Assembly (NCBI GenBank): GCA_022496205.1
Contig: WTXD01000022.1
Coordinates: forward strand, 62,001 to 126,000
Origin: Gloeopeniophorella convolvens
Lineage: Eukaryota > Basidiomycota > Agaricomycetes > Russulales
Direction of reading: 5' to 3'
Length of the DNA: 64,000 nucleotides
Shown: positions 1 through 12,526 of the stretch, one piece after another
Layout: each line of letters begins with the position of its first letter
How positions within the stretch are numbered: the stretch's first letter is position 1
Position numbers and translations under genes: made by a program
The notes under the pieces: generated by a model
Databases searched by the model: none
The model's input: only the letters and a program-made list of their open reading frames with translations
What the model was told of the DNA's origin: nothing

Positions 1-1630
1 GATGAGCACCGAGGAGAGCCTGTCAGTGCGCTCTGTCAGCCCGGTGATCGCGCGTCCTTGGAGCAAGTCGGAGGAACCGAACGCACGCGTTGGTGAGGCC
101 CGTTAAAGCTACGCGGAGAGTCGGCTTCGACGTGGTTCGTATCACGTATGAGCGGATCTGGGGGTGGGTGCCTAGAGGCGGGGGCAACATACCGGTGCAA
201 ACTTGGGATTGTCGTCAATAGTCAGTCGCGTTCAAGCCAAGTATGGCCGCGTACCCATAGAGTTAGGATGTTGCTGAGGTAGGCGAAGAATATGACCCTG
301 TAAAGCCACTGCATCAGACTACCCCGAGCCTGCAAGTCCATACGAGAGATCATACGTATAATACATGATTCCTGGAGGACAGGAGCAATTGTCAGCCTAC
401 ATAACACTCGTACAGTTCCTCTGAGGGGTGGTCGCATACCGTTGCGGAAGATAATCTCCAGCAGCCGCCCGGGGTAGTCGCTCACAACCTTATGCAAAGT
501 CAAGATAAACACGAACGTATCTATCGCTAGCGCGCCAAGCCACACGATCGACAAGCCTGAGGTGCGGCGGCGTGACTCAATCACGGCACAATAGCCCGCA
601 CAGGCACTCACCTATGCCCCTATGCCGATTGCAATCAGTCAAGCGCAAAGGTACTGCTCAAGCTGTGAGCTTACTCGTCTGCATTGGCCAGCCGCGGGCA
701 ATAACCCAAGAGAAAGGCTGACGACTCTATTGAAGGGTCCATATGCTCGACCGTCACGTACATGCCGAACTAGGATAACCCACGAAGTGAGGTGGGCTGC
801 ACGATTGAAAACCCATGGGAACATACGCAGATAATGATGACACCCACTCCACAAGCGGGTAGAACGAGCAGCAGAACGCGCTTGTTATTCTTGTAGACTG
901 CGCGCAACTGCGCAAGGCAGAGGACTGGTATAATGATTGATGCTAGCTGACGCGATATGTCACCAGAATAACGAGCACGCACGGGCGATGAGAGTTTGCT
1001 GGACCATTTCAAGGCCCGTGTGGTAGAAGTGGGCCACCTTGCACCTGCATGCCAGCGTGAAGACTAGTGTTTACTCTCTATTCCGTGTAGAAGAAGCTTG
1101 CTTGTATCTTACGACTGGGGTTGCATGTGCACGAGTCAGCGTTATCAAGTTCGAGTCAAAGCCGCGCACAACAATACGCACGAAACCATACATCGGACCA
1201 ACCATACCGAAGATGAAGATGGGCAGATCGCCAATGAGGGACGCGTAGCGGTTGAAGAGGAAAAAGTAAGTGAAGAAGCTCAGATTCTGCTCTAGCCCTC
1301 TGTCCCAGAAGAATTCGACTTCTTTCGAAAACGTCAAGAAGTAATCATAATAGACTGGTCCTAGTCAGGAGGGATGTAGAAGTTACTTGAATTGACGCAT
1401 ACCGTAGGGTGAGTACGAGAGCAGGTGGCTGACAAACCTGCGCAACCAGTTGTATCAACTGCACGGGAATAAGATTTGTGTTGATTCTCCTGACTCACAG
1501 TTGTGCGTTGGCCTGGTCAAGTTCCCCTTGGAAAATGTCCATGTCCCTAGGCACTGGCATGGTACCTTGCCTCGGCGTATACGCGAAGTTCCAGGTGCTC
1601 CCGGGTCCAGCATGGCCACCCGGCTTCATG
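1..1630 (-). pseudogene. DUF6533-type membrane protein gene, copy A (cut by left window edge, decayed)
   Basis: Minus-strand pieces line up in order with a basidiomycete DUF6533 multi-span membrane protein. A possible start lies near 1629 or 1542. A short exon near 1378-1440 reads ...HLLSYSPYG. The core around 1337 reads LTFSKEVEFFW and continues with FLFNRYASLIGDLP. A segment near 1000-1050 reads FYHTGLEMVQQTLI and one near 900 reads LRAVYKNNKRVLLLVL. The helix AIDTFVFILTLHKVV lies near 500-560. The last bases of the window correspond to the ...VLIS(R) motif that starts the tail of copy B, so the 3' end is outside. Between 222 and 770 the frame has to be changed to keep the family motifs, so the gene is probably dead, although unrecognised introns cannot be excluded. 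DUF6533 has no established biochemical role. Confidence 0.65.
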
Positions 1631-2939
1631 TCCGAGTAAAATAGACTATCGCTATGAAAAGAGGAGAAGTACACAATGTCAGGAGGCTGTCGATCCATAG
1701 ACGCAGGGCAGACGCGGTTGTAGTGGTGTGTCCTGTGCCGCAGTTGCTGTTTTTAATTATGTATACTGGGATGATTGAAACAACTGATGGGAATCAACGC
1801 CGCAAGGGAACACATCCCAAGGATCATGTTTACCAGCGCACCGTTCGCAAGGACAGCGGTCCGTGACGCCAGAGCAACAGGAGTGGCAGACAGGAATACG
1901 ATGCTGATATTGATGGGGAATAAAAGATTCGCCAGCGCACGTCCCCCAGCGCCAAGAGCGGAGAAGCGATACCTCAGGTTATTGTGATACAAGACACAGC
2001 ATTACCTGCGGCTTCAGCACAAGCATGATATGAAGCCGGGGAAAGCGCTGCTTGACAGTGTAGACAGCCACATTATCATCCCTGTTGGCGCCTGTGCTTA
2101 GATATAGCACTCCAATCGGTTGATCGAAGCGAAGTCAAATGCTGTACCTGCCGCGAGAGACAAACTTGAAGATGGCTACCAATATGGTGAGCGACCGATG
2201 CATCGATAACCGACAGTGACGTGGAGCTTCTGATCATGACAGCGCTCGAGTCTAACTGTCCAAGGAGCCCACAATGTGCTATGAGAAGCGCTATCCACCG
2301 CGCCGCCGTCACTAGGAGTGACGCGACAATTTGTATAATGGAGTATCTGGGCTTGCTTTGGGAGAGATGGACCATGGCTTCATCATTAACCGTCGACTTC
2401 GACTCGGAGGGAGGAACATAAGAAGAACAAATCATGACGGTGACCAAGGAACGCGTTAATCAAGCCCTGATGGAATGTGGTGCTCCATAATCGGTTTGAG
2501 TGGTCTGTCAAACCAGTGACTGGAGTGCTTGGTACTTGGGAAGGAGGCAGGTGACGACAATTGGTTGCTGACTGAGATGAGGAGCTCTCAGCTGGGTATG
2601 GAGGTGGATGTGCAACGTTACATAGTAAGTTACCCCAGCCTTGCGGCTCTCCAAGCAAGACCTATACACTTTAAGAGAAATCTAAGAACTGACTCGGGCG
2701 CCTTCGTCGCAGTACTTATGATGAACTCGCCAACACGAAAAGTTCATGTAAGGGCCTGTTGGGATGACGTCTCATAGTAGCACCTGAAAAGCAATGGTCG
2801 ACCACGCCCTTCTCACAGAATGAGCTAAGCATCGTTGTACTCGAGTATACAAACGTAATCGATAAGTTAAACTATCCGTGCACCAAACTCCTGGGGCTTT
2901 GGTCCCCCTCAGCGTCGCCCGTCATATTGGATTTAAGTG
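1631..2939. other. Region between DUF6533 copies A and B, no supported gene
   Basis: Only short hydrophobic reading frames on the minus strand are present, for example near 1753-1992 and 2076-2447. They have no initiator context, splice pattern or motif I recognise. They may be remnants of further membrane-protein copies, but I cannot align them convincingly to copies A-C. Confidence 0.5.
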
Positions 2940-4580
2940 CTAAACTAAGCTGATGTCGAGTCCTGCGCTGGGTACCACGCACGCATCCTTCGGAATCTGC
3001 TCAGGCGTGCGTTTGCGCGCAAGGCGCCCAGAGGCGCTCGTTCCAAAGTTGAACGGGCTGCGCACGACCACCCCGGCGCCTGACGCCGACTTCTGCCACG
3101 TGAGATGTAGCGGTGGAGGTGTCATAGACTCGGAGCGGAGATTAAGGATGACACGGGAGATGAGCACTGTGGAGAGTCTGTGTTGGGTTAGGATTTCGCT
3201 TCACAAGTGACGGCAGGTGGCAAACGCACACGTTCGTGATGGCCGTTGAGGACGTGCGGAGGGCCGGCTATGCATGAAAGCGTTCGTATGAACAGTCCCG
3301 GGGTTGCGGTACCGAGAGGAGAAGGACACACCGGCGCGAACTGGATCGCATCATAAGCTGACATATGGGTACTGAGCCTTGAGACGTACCCTCAGGTTCA
3401 GGACATTGTAGAGGTTTGCGAGTGACAGAATCCTATTCCACGACCGGCTCGTATCAGATCAATTGAAGGTCGAATGTTTGGAGGCAAGCCATACGAATAA
3501 TAAATAGTGCCTGTAAAACAGTCCTCTTTGGTTAGCAGACCCTTCTGCTAGGCGCAAAAAATTATTCACCATTGCGGAAAATGATTCCCAGCAACCGTAC
3601 GCTGCGCCCGAGGCCGGTGATAGCCTTGTACAGGGTCAATAGGAACACAACCGTGTCCATCAGTAGCGCGCCTGCCCATGCAAGTGCCAGGTCTGAGAAA
3701 TTAAAGCACTCAATCGGAGAGTGCTACTTCAAAATAAGACACTCACGCATGCCCCTGTGGTACTCATGGATCAGCCAAGCACGGTAGCGCCTCAATGAAC
3801 AGACTCACTCATCGTCAGTGACCAGCCGACCACACATTAGAAAGGTAGAAGGATCAGCGGAAGGGTGGTTGTATTTTGATGTCGTATATATGCTCCACTT
3901 GCACAGCACAAAGTCAGCCACGGGGCAGAGAATGTGACAATGGCGGCATACGCAGCTGACGGACGCTCCGAGAAGAAAAACAGCGATGACAAGCATCAGG
4001 ATGCGCTTACTTTTTTGGTAGACAGCATATATCTGCATGATGCAGAGAACTGGAGTGATAGTAAAGGAAACAGGATGTAAAGTGTGAGGCTTGAAGCTCG
4101 AAGACAGGCACGACGTACCCGTGACGAGGGTTTGCTGAACTAGATCGAGCCCCATGTGGTAAACATGCGCTGTCTTGCACCTATATGTCGGGATGGAGGC
4201 CGTCATCTCCCCGCCGCGTATAAGCCGAAGGCTGTGAAGGGACTTACGACTGGAGTAGCACGGTTCAACACCGCTAAGTCTGAGTTTGTCCAGTGGATGG
4301 AGACAGAGATGCGCACCATGACACCGATCGGGCCAACTGCACCAAATACTACGACCGGGACGTCGCCAAGAAGAGAGACATAGCGATTGAGGAAGAAAAA
4401 AACCGCAAAAGGGCTGAAAGTTCGTTCTCGCGTCCAGAACAATTCGACTTCTTGAGAAAAAGTCAGGAAGTAATCGTAGTATACGATCGCTGCAGCACGT
4501 TGGAGTGTATGAGGAGGTATCAATCGGATCGTGCTTACCGTAGGGCGTATACGAAAGTAGGTGATTGATAATCCTGTAGA
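2940..4580 (-). pseudogene. DUF6533-type membrane protein gene, copy B
   Basis: This is the best preserved of the three copies. An exon near 4545-4580 reads ...HLLSYTPYG. An intron follows, then the DUF6533 core near 4420-4480 (VYYDYFLTFSQEVELFW) and FFLNRYVSLLGDVPVVVFG. VYHMGLDLVQQTLV lies near 4130-4160 and IYAVYQKSKRILMLVIAVF near 3990-4040. A helix reading ALLMDTVVFLLTLYKAI lies near 3620-3680, and the C-terminal tail at 2940-3170 begins VLISRVILNLRSES. Motif order and spacing match copy A from the left edge, and the DNA of the two is still visibly similar (for example 1-30 against 3160-3190). Several joins need frame changes. It could be a functional gene with misjudged introns, but decay is more likely. 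Confidence 0.6.
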
Positions 4581-6339
4581 ACAAGTAACATGAGTTGTTT
4601 GTTATGCGCGAATGGGAATCAATGCCGCTTGCATTTGTGTACCAATCTGACCAGAGAGCGCCACTGGGTCTGTACTCGCGAGCATTGTAGTTTCCAGAGA
4701 ACAAAAGTTCAGTCCTACTCCTTGGTGGACTCGTTTTGGTTGCACCAGGTTGCGGACCACTGTTAAGAAGTAAAGATGAGCGCACTACATCACAAGTCAT
4801 TGATCCATGTGGCACCATCGGGTCAGTGGGGGTAGTGGGCTGTAACTGTATGTTTCCTGAGTCATCACGGACTTACACTGCAGCCTCTGAGGCAATACAT
4901 CGAGGCAAGCGTGATGGAACCAGTTAGGGAGCCATGGTCCCAGCGCCAGGTGTATGTCAGGTGCCACGTGACAAGGGACAGGATATGCCATATCAGCACG
5001 ACAGAGAACAGTATAACCCTAACAGGTGCCAGGAGGTGATAACGTTCGATTAAGGTAGCAGACGTACTGGTCTGAGCCAGACGCACGGAGGGCTGACAGA
5101 AGTCGTTATGATGCAAGTCAGGCCGTACGCCACTACGTGCTACAATCAGCGCCGAGAGCCACGGACGCCAAAGGACCGGCCTCGCGTCGGATTGGGCACT
5201 TGTACCGCGGTTCCTGCCGTCTGTGCTTTCCGTCAGCGTCAGCATTGCACTTGGTCGATGGGGGCGAAGCCAGCTGTGCCAGTCGATAGCTTGAAAGACG
5301 CCAGGACCAGGTTATGCTGGGTAGCATATTAAGCGTCTGAATGATCAGGATCAGATGGAACTCTGCATCCAAGGGGTACCCAGTCAAGCGCGAGCCCTAT
5401 CACTCACGTTGGTAGAGAAAGTGCCGTTAAGATGTAGTACATTCCGACACTTGGCATCGGGTGACCGGGCCCTTTTAGTCGTTGCTGATCTTTAGGTTCC
5501 AGGGGAGGAAAGAACAACGGATCATGCAAGGGGGTTTGGGTTAAGCTACGATATGAGGTAGCGCCAGGCAGCATTGGAATCTGCACGAGGTCAGCGGAGT
5601 AGAATAGAATAGGATTACAATTGATCGACTACTTGGGCCGGTGGGACAAGAGGTAGCAGGGCCGGCCCGCCGCAAGGGTCGTCCGCATTGAGCATTGAAC
5701 TCCGCCTTGACGCCGACTTAAATCGCGTTGACTTCTCGGACTACATGATGCACTGGGACCGTCAGTTGATCAGCGGCCAATTAGTACTAGTAGTACTATG
5801 TCTCATCGAACTCTATCGAGGCTATCTCCAAACCTCTCTTATGCTGTTCATCATCGCACGCCACCCGTGGATTGCGGAATTGTCACCTTTGGTACGTCAG
5901 ACCATCTGCGTATCGCCGCCTTGCCGTAGCGGCGTCAGTTTAGGAATGATGCAAGTAACCACGATGGGTGGGAATGTTTGAGGGAAGTTGGAACCAGTAC
6001 CGGTCATAGATTCAGGGTGCTCACCTTTGAGCAAATCGCGAGACTTTCTAGCAATCGCCCAACATACAGTCACTCTGTAATAGAAATGAACAGCAGAGAC
6101 GGTACTGAAGGGGTCGTCTCGCAAACACCAGCAACTTCCGCGAGGACAGTACTTTGAGGCGACCTGAGTGATCCCGCCATACCGGAACACCCACTCAGGG
6201 AAGTAGCAGATGCGCCGTAGTTATGCATATGCGTTAATTGGGCCGCTTTCAGAGGCTTAGCTCGTGCCACTATCTCATCCACTTCAGTAGAACCCACCCG
6301 TCCGGCGGGTAAGTTTGAGTATCACCCCTATAATAGGCG
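4581..6339. other. Region between DUF6533 copies B and C, no supported gene
   Basis: Hydrophobic reading frames occur on both strands (for example near 4990-5080 minus and 5780-5860 plus), but none carries a recognisable domain or consistent splice structure. No RNA gene or clear repeat was seen. Confidence 0.5.
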
Positions 6340-7960
6340 CTACTTATGAGAACCCTGTCCATGACGTCCCTGCGTATCCAGAGGGCAATATATAAATCGA
6401 AAAATGGAAGTAGCCAAAGAACTTTTACTCACCGCCTCTTCGCCATTACCGACATCTGCCCGAACCAATATTTGCCCTCTAGCCTCTTCGTCACCAATTT
6501 TTCCATACGGTACGCTGCTGTACGGCGTTAGTTCCAGCGGCGTGCAGACAACCAGTCCGTGCGAGGTTTGGTACGACATGGGTAGACGGATCGGCCGGCG
6601 CTTTGCTAGCCCGGAGCGAAGATGGAGCATGCTCCTGGAGGCCAACACCGATGAAAGCCTGCATATGTATCAGCACATCCCATATAACAGGAGTATTTTC
6701 TCCTACACATTGGTGAGAGTAGTTAATGATGTGCGCAACACTGGCTGGATATGTGCGACGCGTTCTCGTTAGCGAAACACCATATCACGGTGTGTAAGTA
6801 TTGATTTGTCCTTACCGAACCAAACTGGCCTCCGTCTCAGTCGAAGATGGCTACAGAATGAGGGGCCACGCACCCGCAGCACTAGCACGTTCGCCAGGTT
6901 TATAAGGGTAATAACACTACGCAGACCAGGAGTTAGAGCGAAGCCGGAGGCTAGAGAGTGGACGGCAGTTACGCGAAAGACAATATGCCTAAGCGAAACC
7001 CCTTTATTTAGTCGATTTGCGCGTGATCGAGGTTGGTGACTCACAGTCGTGCACAATAATATCCATGACCCGGACGCTCCGACCTACAGCGATCGCCTTG
7101 AAGAGTACGTGCAAAAAGAGTAAAGCGTCAATTATGAGAGCCGCGGTCCATGCCGCGGCCAATCCTAAGATCGGAGATCAATGGGCTGCGTATAACCTGT
7201 AGCCCTTGATAGGGACATACGTAGACCACTAAGGTGGAATACCGTTGTCATATGGAAATGTACAAAATGCACGGGGACAAACCTTTCTTCGAACGGCACC
7301 ACGACGCATCTGTGGGTGTAAGTAACACCCGACTCCCCCGCGTCCCCTACCATGTAAATGCACCACTGATGGTGATGCGGTGAGATTCGTGCCAGATATC
7401 TTCTGGGACACATACTACGCCAACAGTACACCCGCCAATGCAGCTTAACGAGAGAGAGATAAGAGTACGCCGGTTGCCTTTGTAAAGCGCGTATGTGCGG
7501 AGCAACAATAAAACTTGAGTAAAATGATGAGCGACCAACGACGCGCGTCCGACTCAATGACGAAGGTGTACCCACGGACGACAAGGACTTGTTGAATCAA
7601 TTCCAGCGACATATGGTATATGCTGAAACCTCCGCAACTAAGCACAGAAATCACCGGTGCTAAATCGGTGTCCTGCAACGAGTGGCGATCACACTCACAA
7701 CTGGAGTTACCTGGACCGTCAACATCCTCGCTCCGGATGGAAGTTGTGGAAACGGACCGTGTCATCGTGAATTGAGGATCGGACGAAGAGAACAGGCAAC
7801 GATCCCACGATGGGGATGTATCGATTTGCTAGGAACACGAAGCCAAACACTCCGAACTTGCTTCGCTTGTTACCGCCTGGCCAGAACCACCTGACCTCGC
7901 GAGACAGGGTTAGGAGGTAGTCGTAATATAAGATCACTTGAAGGTTTGCAGTATGGGGTC
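6340..7960 (-). pseudogene. DUF6533-type membrane protein gene, copy C
   Basis: The third copy in the same orientation. The core near 7900-7937 reads ILYYDYLLTLSREVRWFWPG, followed by VFLANRYIPIVGSLPVLF. IYHMSLELIQQVLVV lies near 7580-7620, and LLLLRTYALYKGNRRTLIS lies near 7450-7510. The helix AALIIDALLFLHVLFKAIAVG reads through the complement of 7085-7150, and LINLANVLVLRV lies near 6880-6915. The tail at 6340-6650 begins MLASRSMLHLR, equivalent to LISRVILNLR in copy B. Family identity is supported by this shared order of motifs. The sequence has diverged further from A and B than those two from each other. Whether it is expressed cannot be told; frame changes are needed between segments. 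Confidence 0.6.
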
Positions 7961-9127
7961 AAAGCTCCCGAACTTGGAATGAACGTAGCGTACCTAATGG
8001 CGGGAATGATAATATGAGGTTAACCTGTCTGATATAAGAAATGCGAGCCGATTAACAAAAGATGGTCAACAGCTGGAAAACATATCCTCACAGCTGGGTG
8101 CGAGTGCCTTCCCAGTGCTGATGCGAGACATTCACCGCCGGATGAGACATAAAGGTGGTCTCAGCGTTTGGGTAAGAATTTGCATCTCTGCGACCTTTAA
8201 GAGTACTGTAGGTTGAGTGACAGGATGATGTTGACACATGCCGAATTCGTGTCCGACTGGTAGCCACATTCACCAGCCTGTGATGAGAACACATCAGAAT
8301 TCGGGGCCATCTTTGACGGTTGACCATCGGAAGGATGTCTCGAGATCTTGCCCTCTTCGAACTTACTTCGACGCATTCGCAAGAGTGTCCACTGAGTCCT
8401 CAATGCGGTAGACTGTTCGAATGTGGCACAAGGGACTCCGGGTTGTTGTACGAACCGGGCGTACCGTGACCGCCGGCAGCAGTGGTCCTAGCTATTCGAC
8501 GTTAGATGGCGTAAAAGAACCTAAGAATCCGAGATTCAGTGGAAGTCGGCTGATTTGGGAGCAGTGCTCGCGGATCTGCGTGACGCATCCGCAGGTTTGT
8601 GGTGAAGGCCTTGCCATTACGATGTCCGGACGTGGCCCCTTATTCTCCCAAGCTGTTACAGTATGCAGGTGACAAGCAGATGCTATGCATTGAGACACCG
8701 CACTCACGGCGCCACCTCGGAGTCAACAGAATGTCAGCCTCAGTGGTCGTTCCTGGTCGTTCCCGCGGGCAATTGTGTCCAGGGATGCCCAAGCTCCGAG
8801 GCAAATTGCTGGCCAATGCCGGCCGGAGGTATGAAGCCTAAACGTGGCAAAGACGCCCTTACGTAAGAGTCTATTGTTTTTGACGTTGTATTCGAACAAT
8901 GCATCATGGACTAGCATGGACTCCGCTGGGAGGTCGGCGCGTGCTCAAGACACAATGGACCTGCTGGGGCCCGTTTGTCTCAAAAGCGTGTCCTTCAGGC
9001 TGTCGCAAGGCTGTCCTTCGGGCTCTCATCACCCCCTTCTCGCTCCTTGCGGCCCTCACATTCACGACTCCTGCACTTCAACGACCAGTCGCCGGACGAC
9101 TCGCACTCATTCCCTTCTCATTAACGC
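7961..9127. other. Intergenic, no supported gene; 3' part is the PRM1 upstream region
   Basis: No reading frame with a recognisable domain was found. The pyrimidine-rich stretch from about 9000 to 9127 directly upstream of the PRM1 start is typical of fungal core promoter or 5' UTR sequence. No TATA box was obvious. Confidence 0.4.
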
Positions 9128-12035
9128 ATGTCCATCTCTCCACCTCCTGTCCGTTGGATGTCCCCACCCCCCGTTTATGACTCGAGACTTCCCGTGTCGA
9201 ACGCCGGACTCACGCCTTACCTCCAACTCCCTCACATCCTCTCTCTGACATGGCTGGCCTACCCAATACTGTCACTTCTTTTCATTGTCTTTCGCCTTCA
9301 GTTGTCTTCGGATTCCGCGCAGACGGCCGTCAACAATGCCAAGGGCGATCTGCTGACCAGTTGCCAGGCTGCGCAACAGGCCGCATCTTCTACCGCGAGC
9401 ATGCCCCGCTTTATGGCAATAGCCACGAACCAGCAAATTGCGGACGCAGTCAACGGAACCATGGATGGTGCTCGTGAAGCTCTTATCCTCGCTCTCACCG
9501 TCATGGAAGCTATCATCAACTTCCTTGTTGATATCTATCGCTCGACCTTTTTGTGCTTCTTGGAGCTGATTGTGCGCGGAGGACTGTCGCTGATCATTGG
9601 CGCTACGCAAGAGGTGAGTCCCGAGTTATTACTCAGGTCGCTTCGTCATATCAATCCCCCTCCCAGATTAATAGCTTCCTCACAAACACGTTCAACTCCT
9701 TGCGTACGTCAATTCAGAGCGATGTTGCAACAGCCAACTCTGTGATCACAACGGCAATAAATGCGATAAACAAAGTGAATCCTTTCGGCGACATTACAGC
9801 ACCACAGATCAGCATCCCCAGCCTAGATGCCCTCCAGAATGTTACTCTTCCTACTGATTTCGAAGATGCTCTGACGAAACTGAATGCTTCCTTGCCCTCG
9901 GTCTCTGTTTTGAAGGACACTATTAACAACCTGTGAGCACTGTCTTCACTATCTTAGATGGGGCTTTCCTAACGTGCCCTAGGCTTGACACTTCTTTCGA
10001 GGCAGTAAAGAAGGATATCAATGACACCTTTGCGGGCATCAATTTCAACTCTTCGGTCCTTCCTGTCCCGGACCGCAGCGCGCTTACCTTCTGTGACAAT
10101 ATGGATACCTCCGTTGTCGACGATCTTGGACACGATCTCCTCGAGATTGCCAAGATCGGTATCATACTGATCGCGGTCTTAGCCCTCGTTTTGCTGGCTG
10201 GTCACTGCATCCTCGAATGGTACAAGTGGCGGTGTCTCAAGCAGCATCTCGAATATACCCGGCAGGCATGGATGTCCGACCCATCGGTTGTCCACACGGG
10301 ACCGGCCTCTGCGCCGACAGTCGAGCTCTCCGACCACAACCTGCTCATGCTACAAGCGGATGCTGCCCACCCTCTTTTGACCCGCATCGCGAATAGGATC
10401 GCTGCATTCTTCCGTCTCACGCCTTCGCAGCATGTCAACCTCTCCTGGTTCTTCCATTACGTCTTTCACCCTCCTGCACTTGCGTGCTTCCTCATCGGCT
10501 TTTTCGGCATCCTCTCCGTCGAGCTCCAGTTGTTGGCTGTCTCTCCCCTTGAAGCCAAGTTTCATGATCGCACAAACGCGGCTGTCAGCGATTTCTCCGG
10601 CACGATTTTCACTGCTCTCAATCAGAGCATGTACAATCAGTCAGCTGTCTACGCAAATGACATCAATGGGCATATAAATAGCGTCCAGTCCACGATCAAC
10701 GACGGACTATTTGGATGGGTCAACGGCACAACGACGACTCTCAATGATACCCTCAACACGTTCTATAGTGACATCCAGAATGCCGTCTCGACTCTGTTCA
10801 ACGGTACTATTCTCGAGCAGCCCGCGCAAGAGTTCGTCGCTTGTTTCATCGGCTCCAAAGTTGACGCCTTGGAAGAAGCGCTCACCTTCCTCCATGATAA
10901 CTTGCACATCAACATTGGACTTGTGAATGAGAGCGTACTCGTACTGTCGCCAGATGAGGTCAACGCAGCGACTCAGCCTATCGCGGCTGCAGCTGTTGGT
11001 AACAACAATGATCCAAATGGCGGCCTTGTAGGGCGACTCATTAACACTTATGTGCAATCCCTCAAGAAGGAGCGCATCATGTTCGCTATATTCCTGGGGC
11101 TCTGGCTACTTGTCGTTCTCATGGGACTGACCATCATCTTCTGGTACTCGTACGGCCGCACGATCTTCGATTCTTCGCACAAGCGTAGGTTCCAGCGCGA
11201 GCAACGCATGGATTTCGACGGCATTGCGGCTCCTTTCCGCAACGAGAAACCTGTCCAACCCAGGGCCGTTCTCCCGCAGTTCACTCCCATGCAGTCACCT
11301 ATTCGCGTCAATCCCGATCCCGACCCCGAGACTCTCCACCCACTTTCCAACCTCGCGCCGGCTGGCGGCAAGTCGTTTGATAGCTTCTTCGATCACGCAT
11401 CCGCATCAGCTCCGGCACAGGCTTCTTCAACCTCGAATGGAGGCGTGATGCGCGGGCTTTCGCGCAAGATCACTGGCCAGAGCGGGTGGTGGAAACGCAT
11501 GACACGGTCCTTCTGGGCTGATGGCACTGCCACACGCAAGAGCTTCCGCAAGGCACACCGACCTCAGCTGACAATCTCCACCAAGCGCGCGGCGTCTATT
11601 CGGAACAGTGGCCTTCCCGAGATTGAACGCACGTCACCAAGCATCGTGTACGCCCCGGGTGCACAGAAATCTTCGTGGTCGCCAGACACGGCGCCGATGC
11701 CCGTCAACCCCGGCGTGCGCCGCAAGCCCAGCGTGCCCGTGAGCGCAGTCGAGGTAGAGTCCGAAGCGCCAAGCCCGGCTGCCGTGGCGCTCACTCACCT
11801 CGCGGTGCCGTTGCACCACGGATTCTCGCGCCCTTCGTCCTGGAAGACGTATACTCCCCCTGCTCCAGCGGCTGCACCGCCCATGCCAGCACATAACCCG
11901 TTCGCGACGCCGTTTGACGACGACGCGAAGGTGCTCAGCCCTGTGACAACGGAGTCCTTGGGGGGGTTCTCGTTTGTGCCGCTCACTGCGAAGGGATCTC
12001 CAGAGAATCCCTTCGCAACGGGACGTGCCATCTGA
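9128..12035 (+). CDS. PRM1: Plasma membrane fusion protein PRM1
   Basis: PRM1 is a multi-span plasma-membrane protein that promotes bilayer fusion during mating or hyphal fusion. I read three exons, 9128-9613, 9667-9932 and 9983-12035. The introns are 53 and 50 nt, and the frame stays open through 934 residues, near the usual size. Hydrophobic spans lie near residues 40-60, 130-160, 305-325, 415-435 and 615-640. Between them are the long ectodomain loops typical of the family, rich in Asn/Ser/Thr with many N-glycosylation sequons (NGT, NSS, NQS). The loop after the third span begins with [20 protein letters not shown], which is family-typical. The last 300 residues are a Ser/Pro-rich, presumably cytosolic tail. 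The start is the first ATG upstream of the first span in frame. ATG15 follows on the same strand after about 490 bp. Confidence 0.92.
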
Positions 12036-12526
12036 TTGATCATTGCTTCTGCTTGTCTATACACCTGACGACTTCACGAACCATATTGTATCAATCTGTT
12101 GATCCTAATCCGCACCGCATCCATACTGTATCTCGTAGCATAGTGCCCTTATTTTTGTATTATCGACCGCTCTATTGGCTCACAGGTTGAACGTTGACTG
12201 CTCAACGTCAACTTCCCCGGACTGTATGTAGCGCCTCACATGCACACTTAATGCCCGCAGTAATCGTACCGAATTGTCGTCTTCACATACACCAGTGCTG
12301 CTGGTATGGATTTTGGATGTGGATGTCTATGTCTATATACTGTGATTTCCATTCACCCGGCGCGATGTCATCTCGCTGTTGTAACAAGAGGTGTGATTGA
12401 AAGTGACTGAACGTGCAATTGGCATGAGGAGAGGAGCGGCAGTGTGCGGTTGTCCCGGGCCGAGTCTGGTAGAGGCCAGAAAAGGGACCGGTCGCGTTGA
12501 AGCTTGGCTGTTCACCGACCAGCAGG
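12036..12526. other. PRM1-ATG15 intergenic region
   Basis: Holds the PRM1 3' end and the ATG15 upstream region. No gene is seen. The piece at 12300-12340 is rich in TGGAT/TGTCTAT-type short repeats. Confidence 0.5.

Noticed and set aside
3805..4818. A single 337-codon minus-strand reading frame as an intact gene
   Set aside because: It runs through sequences that behave as introns in copy A, and the DUF6533 motifs lie in other frames for part of its length.
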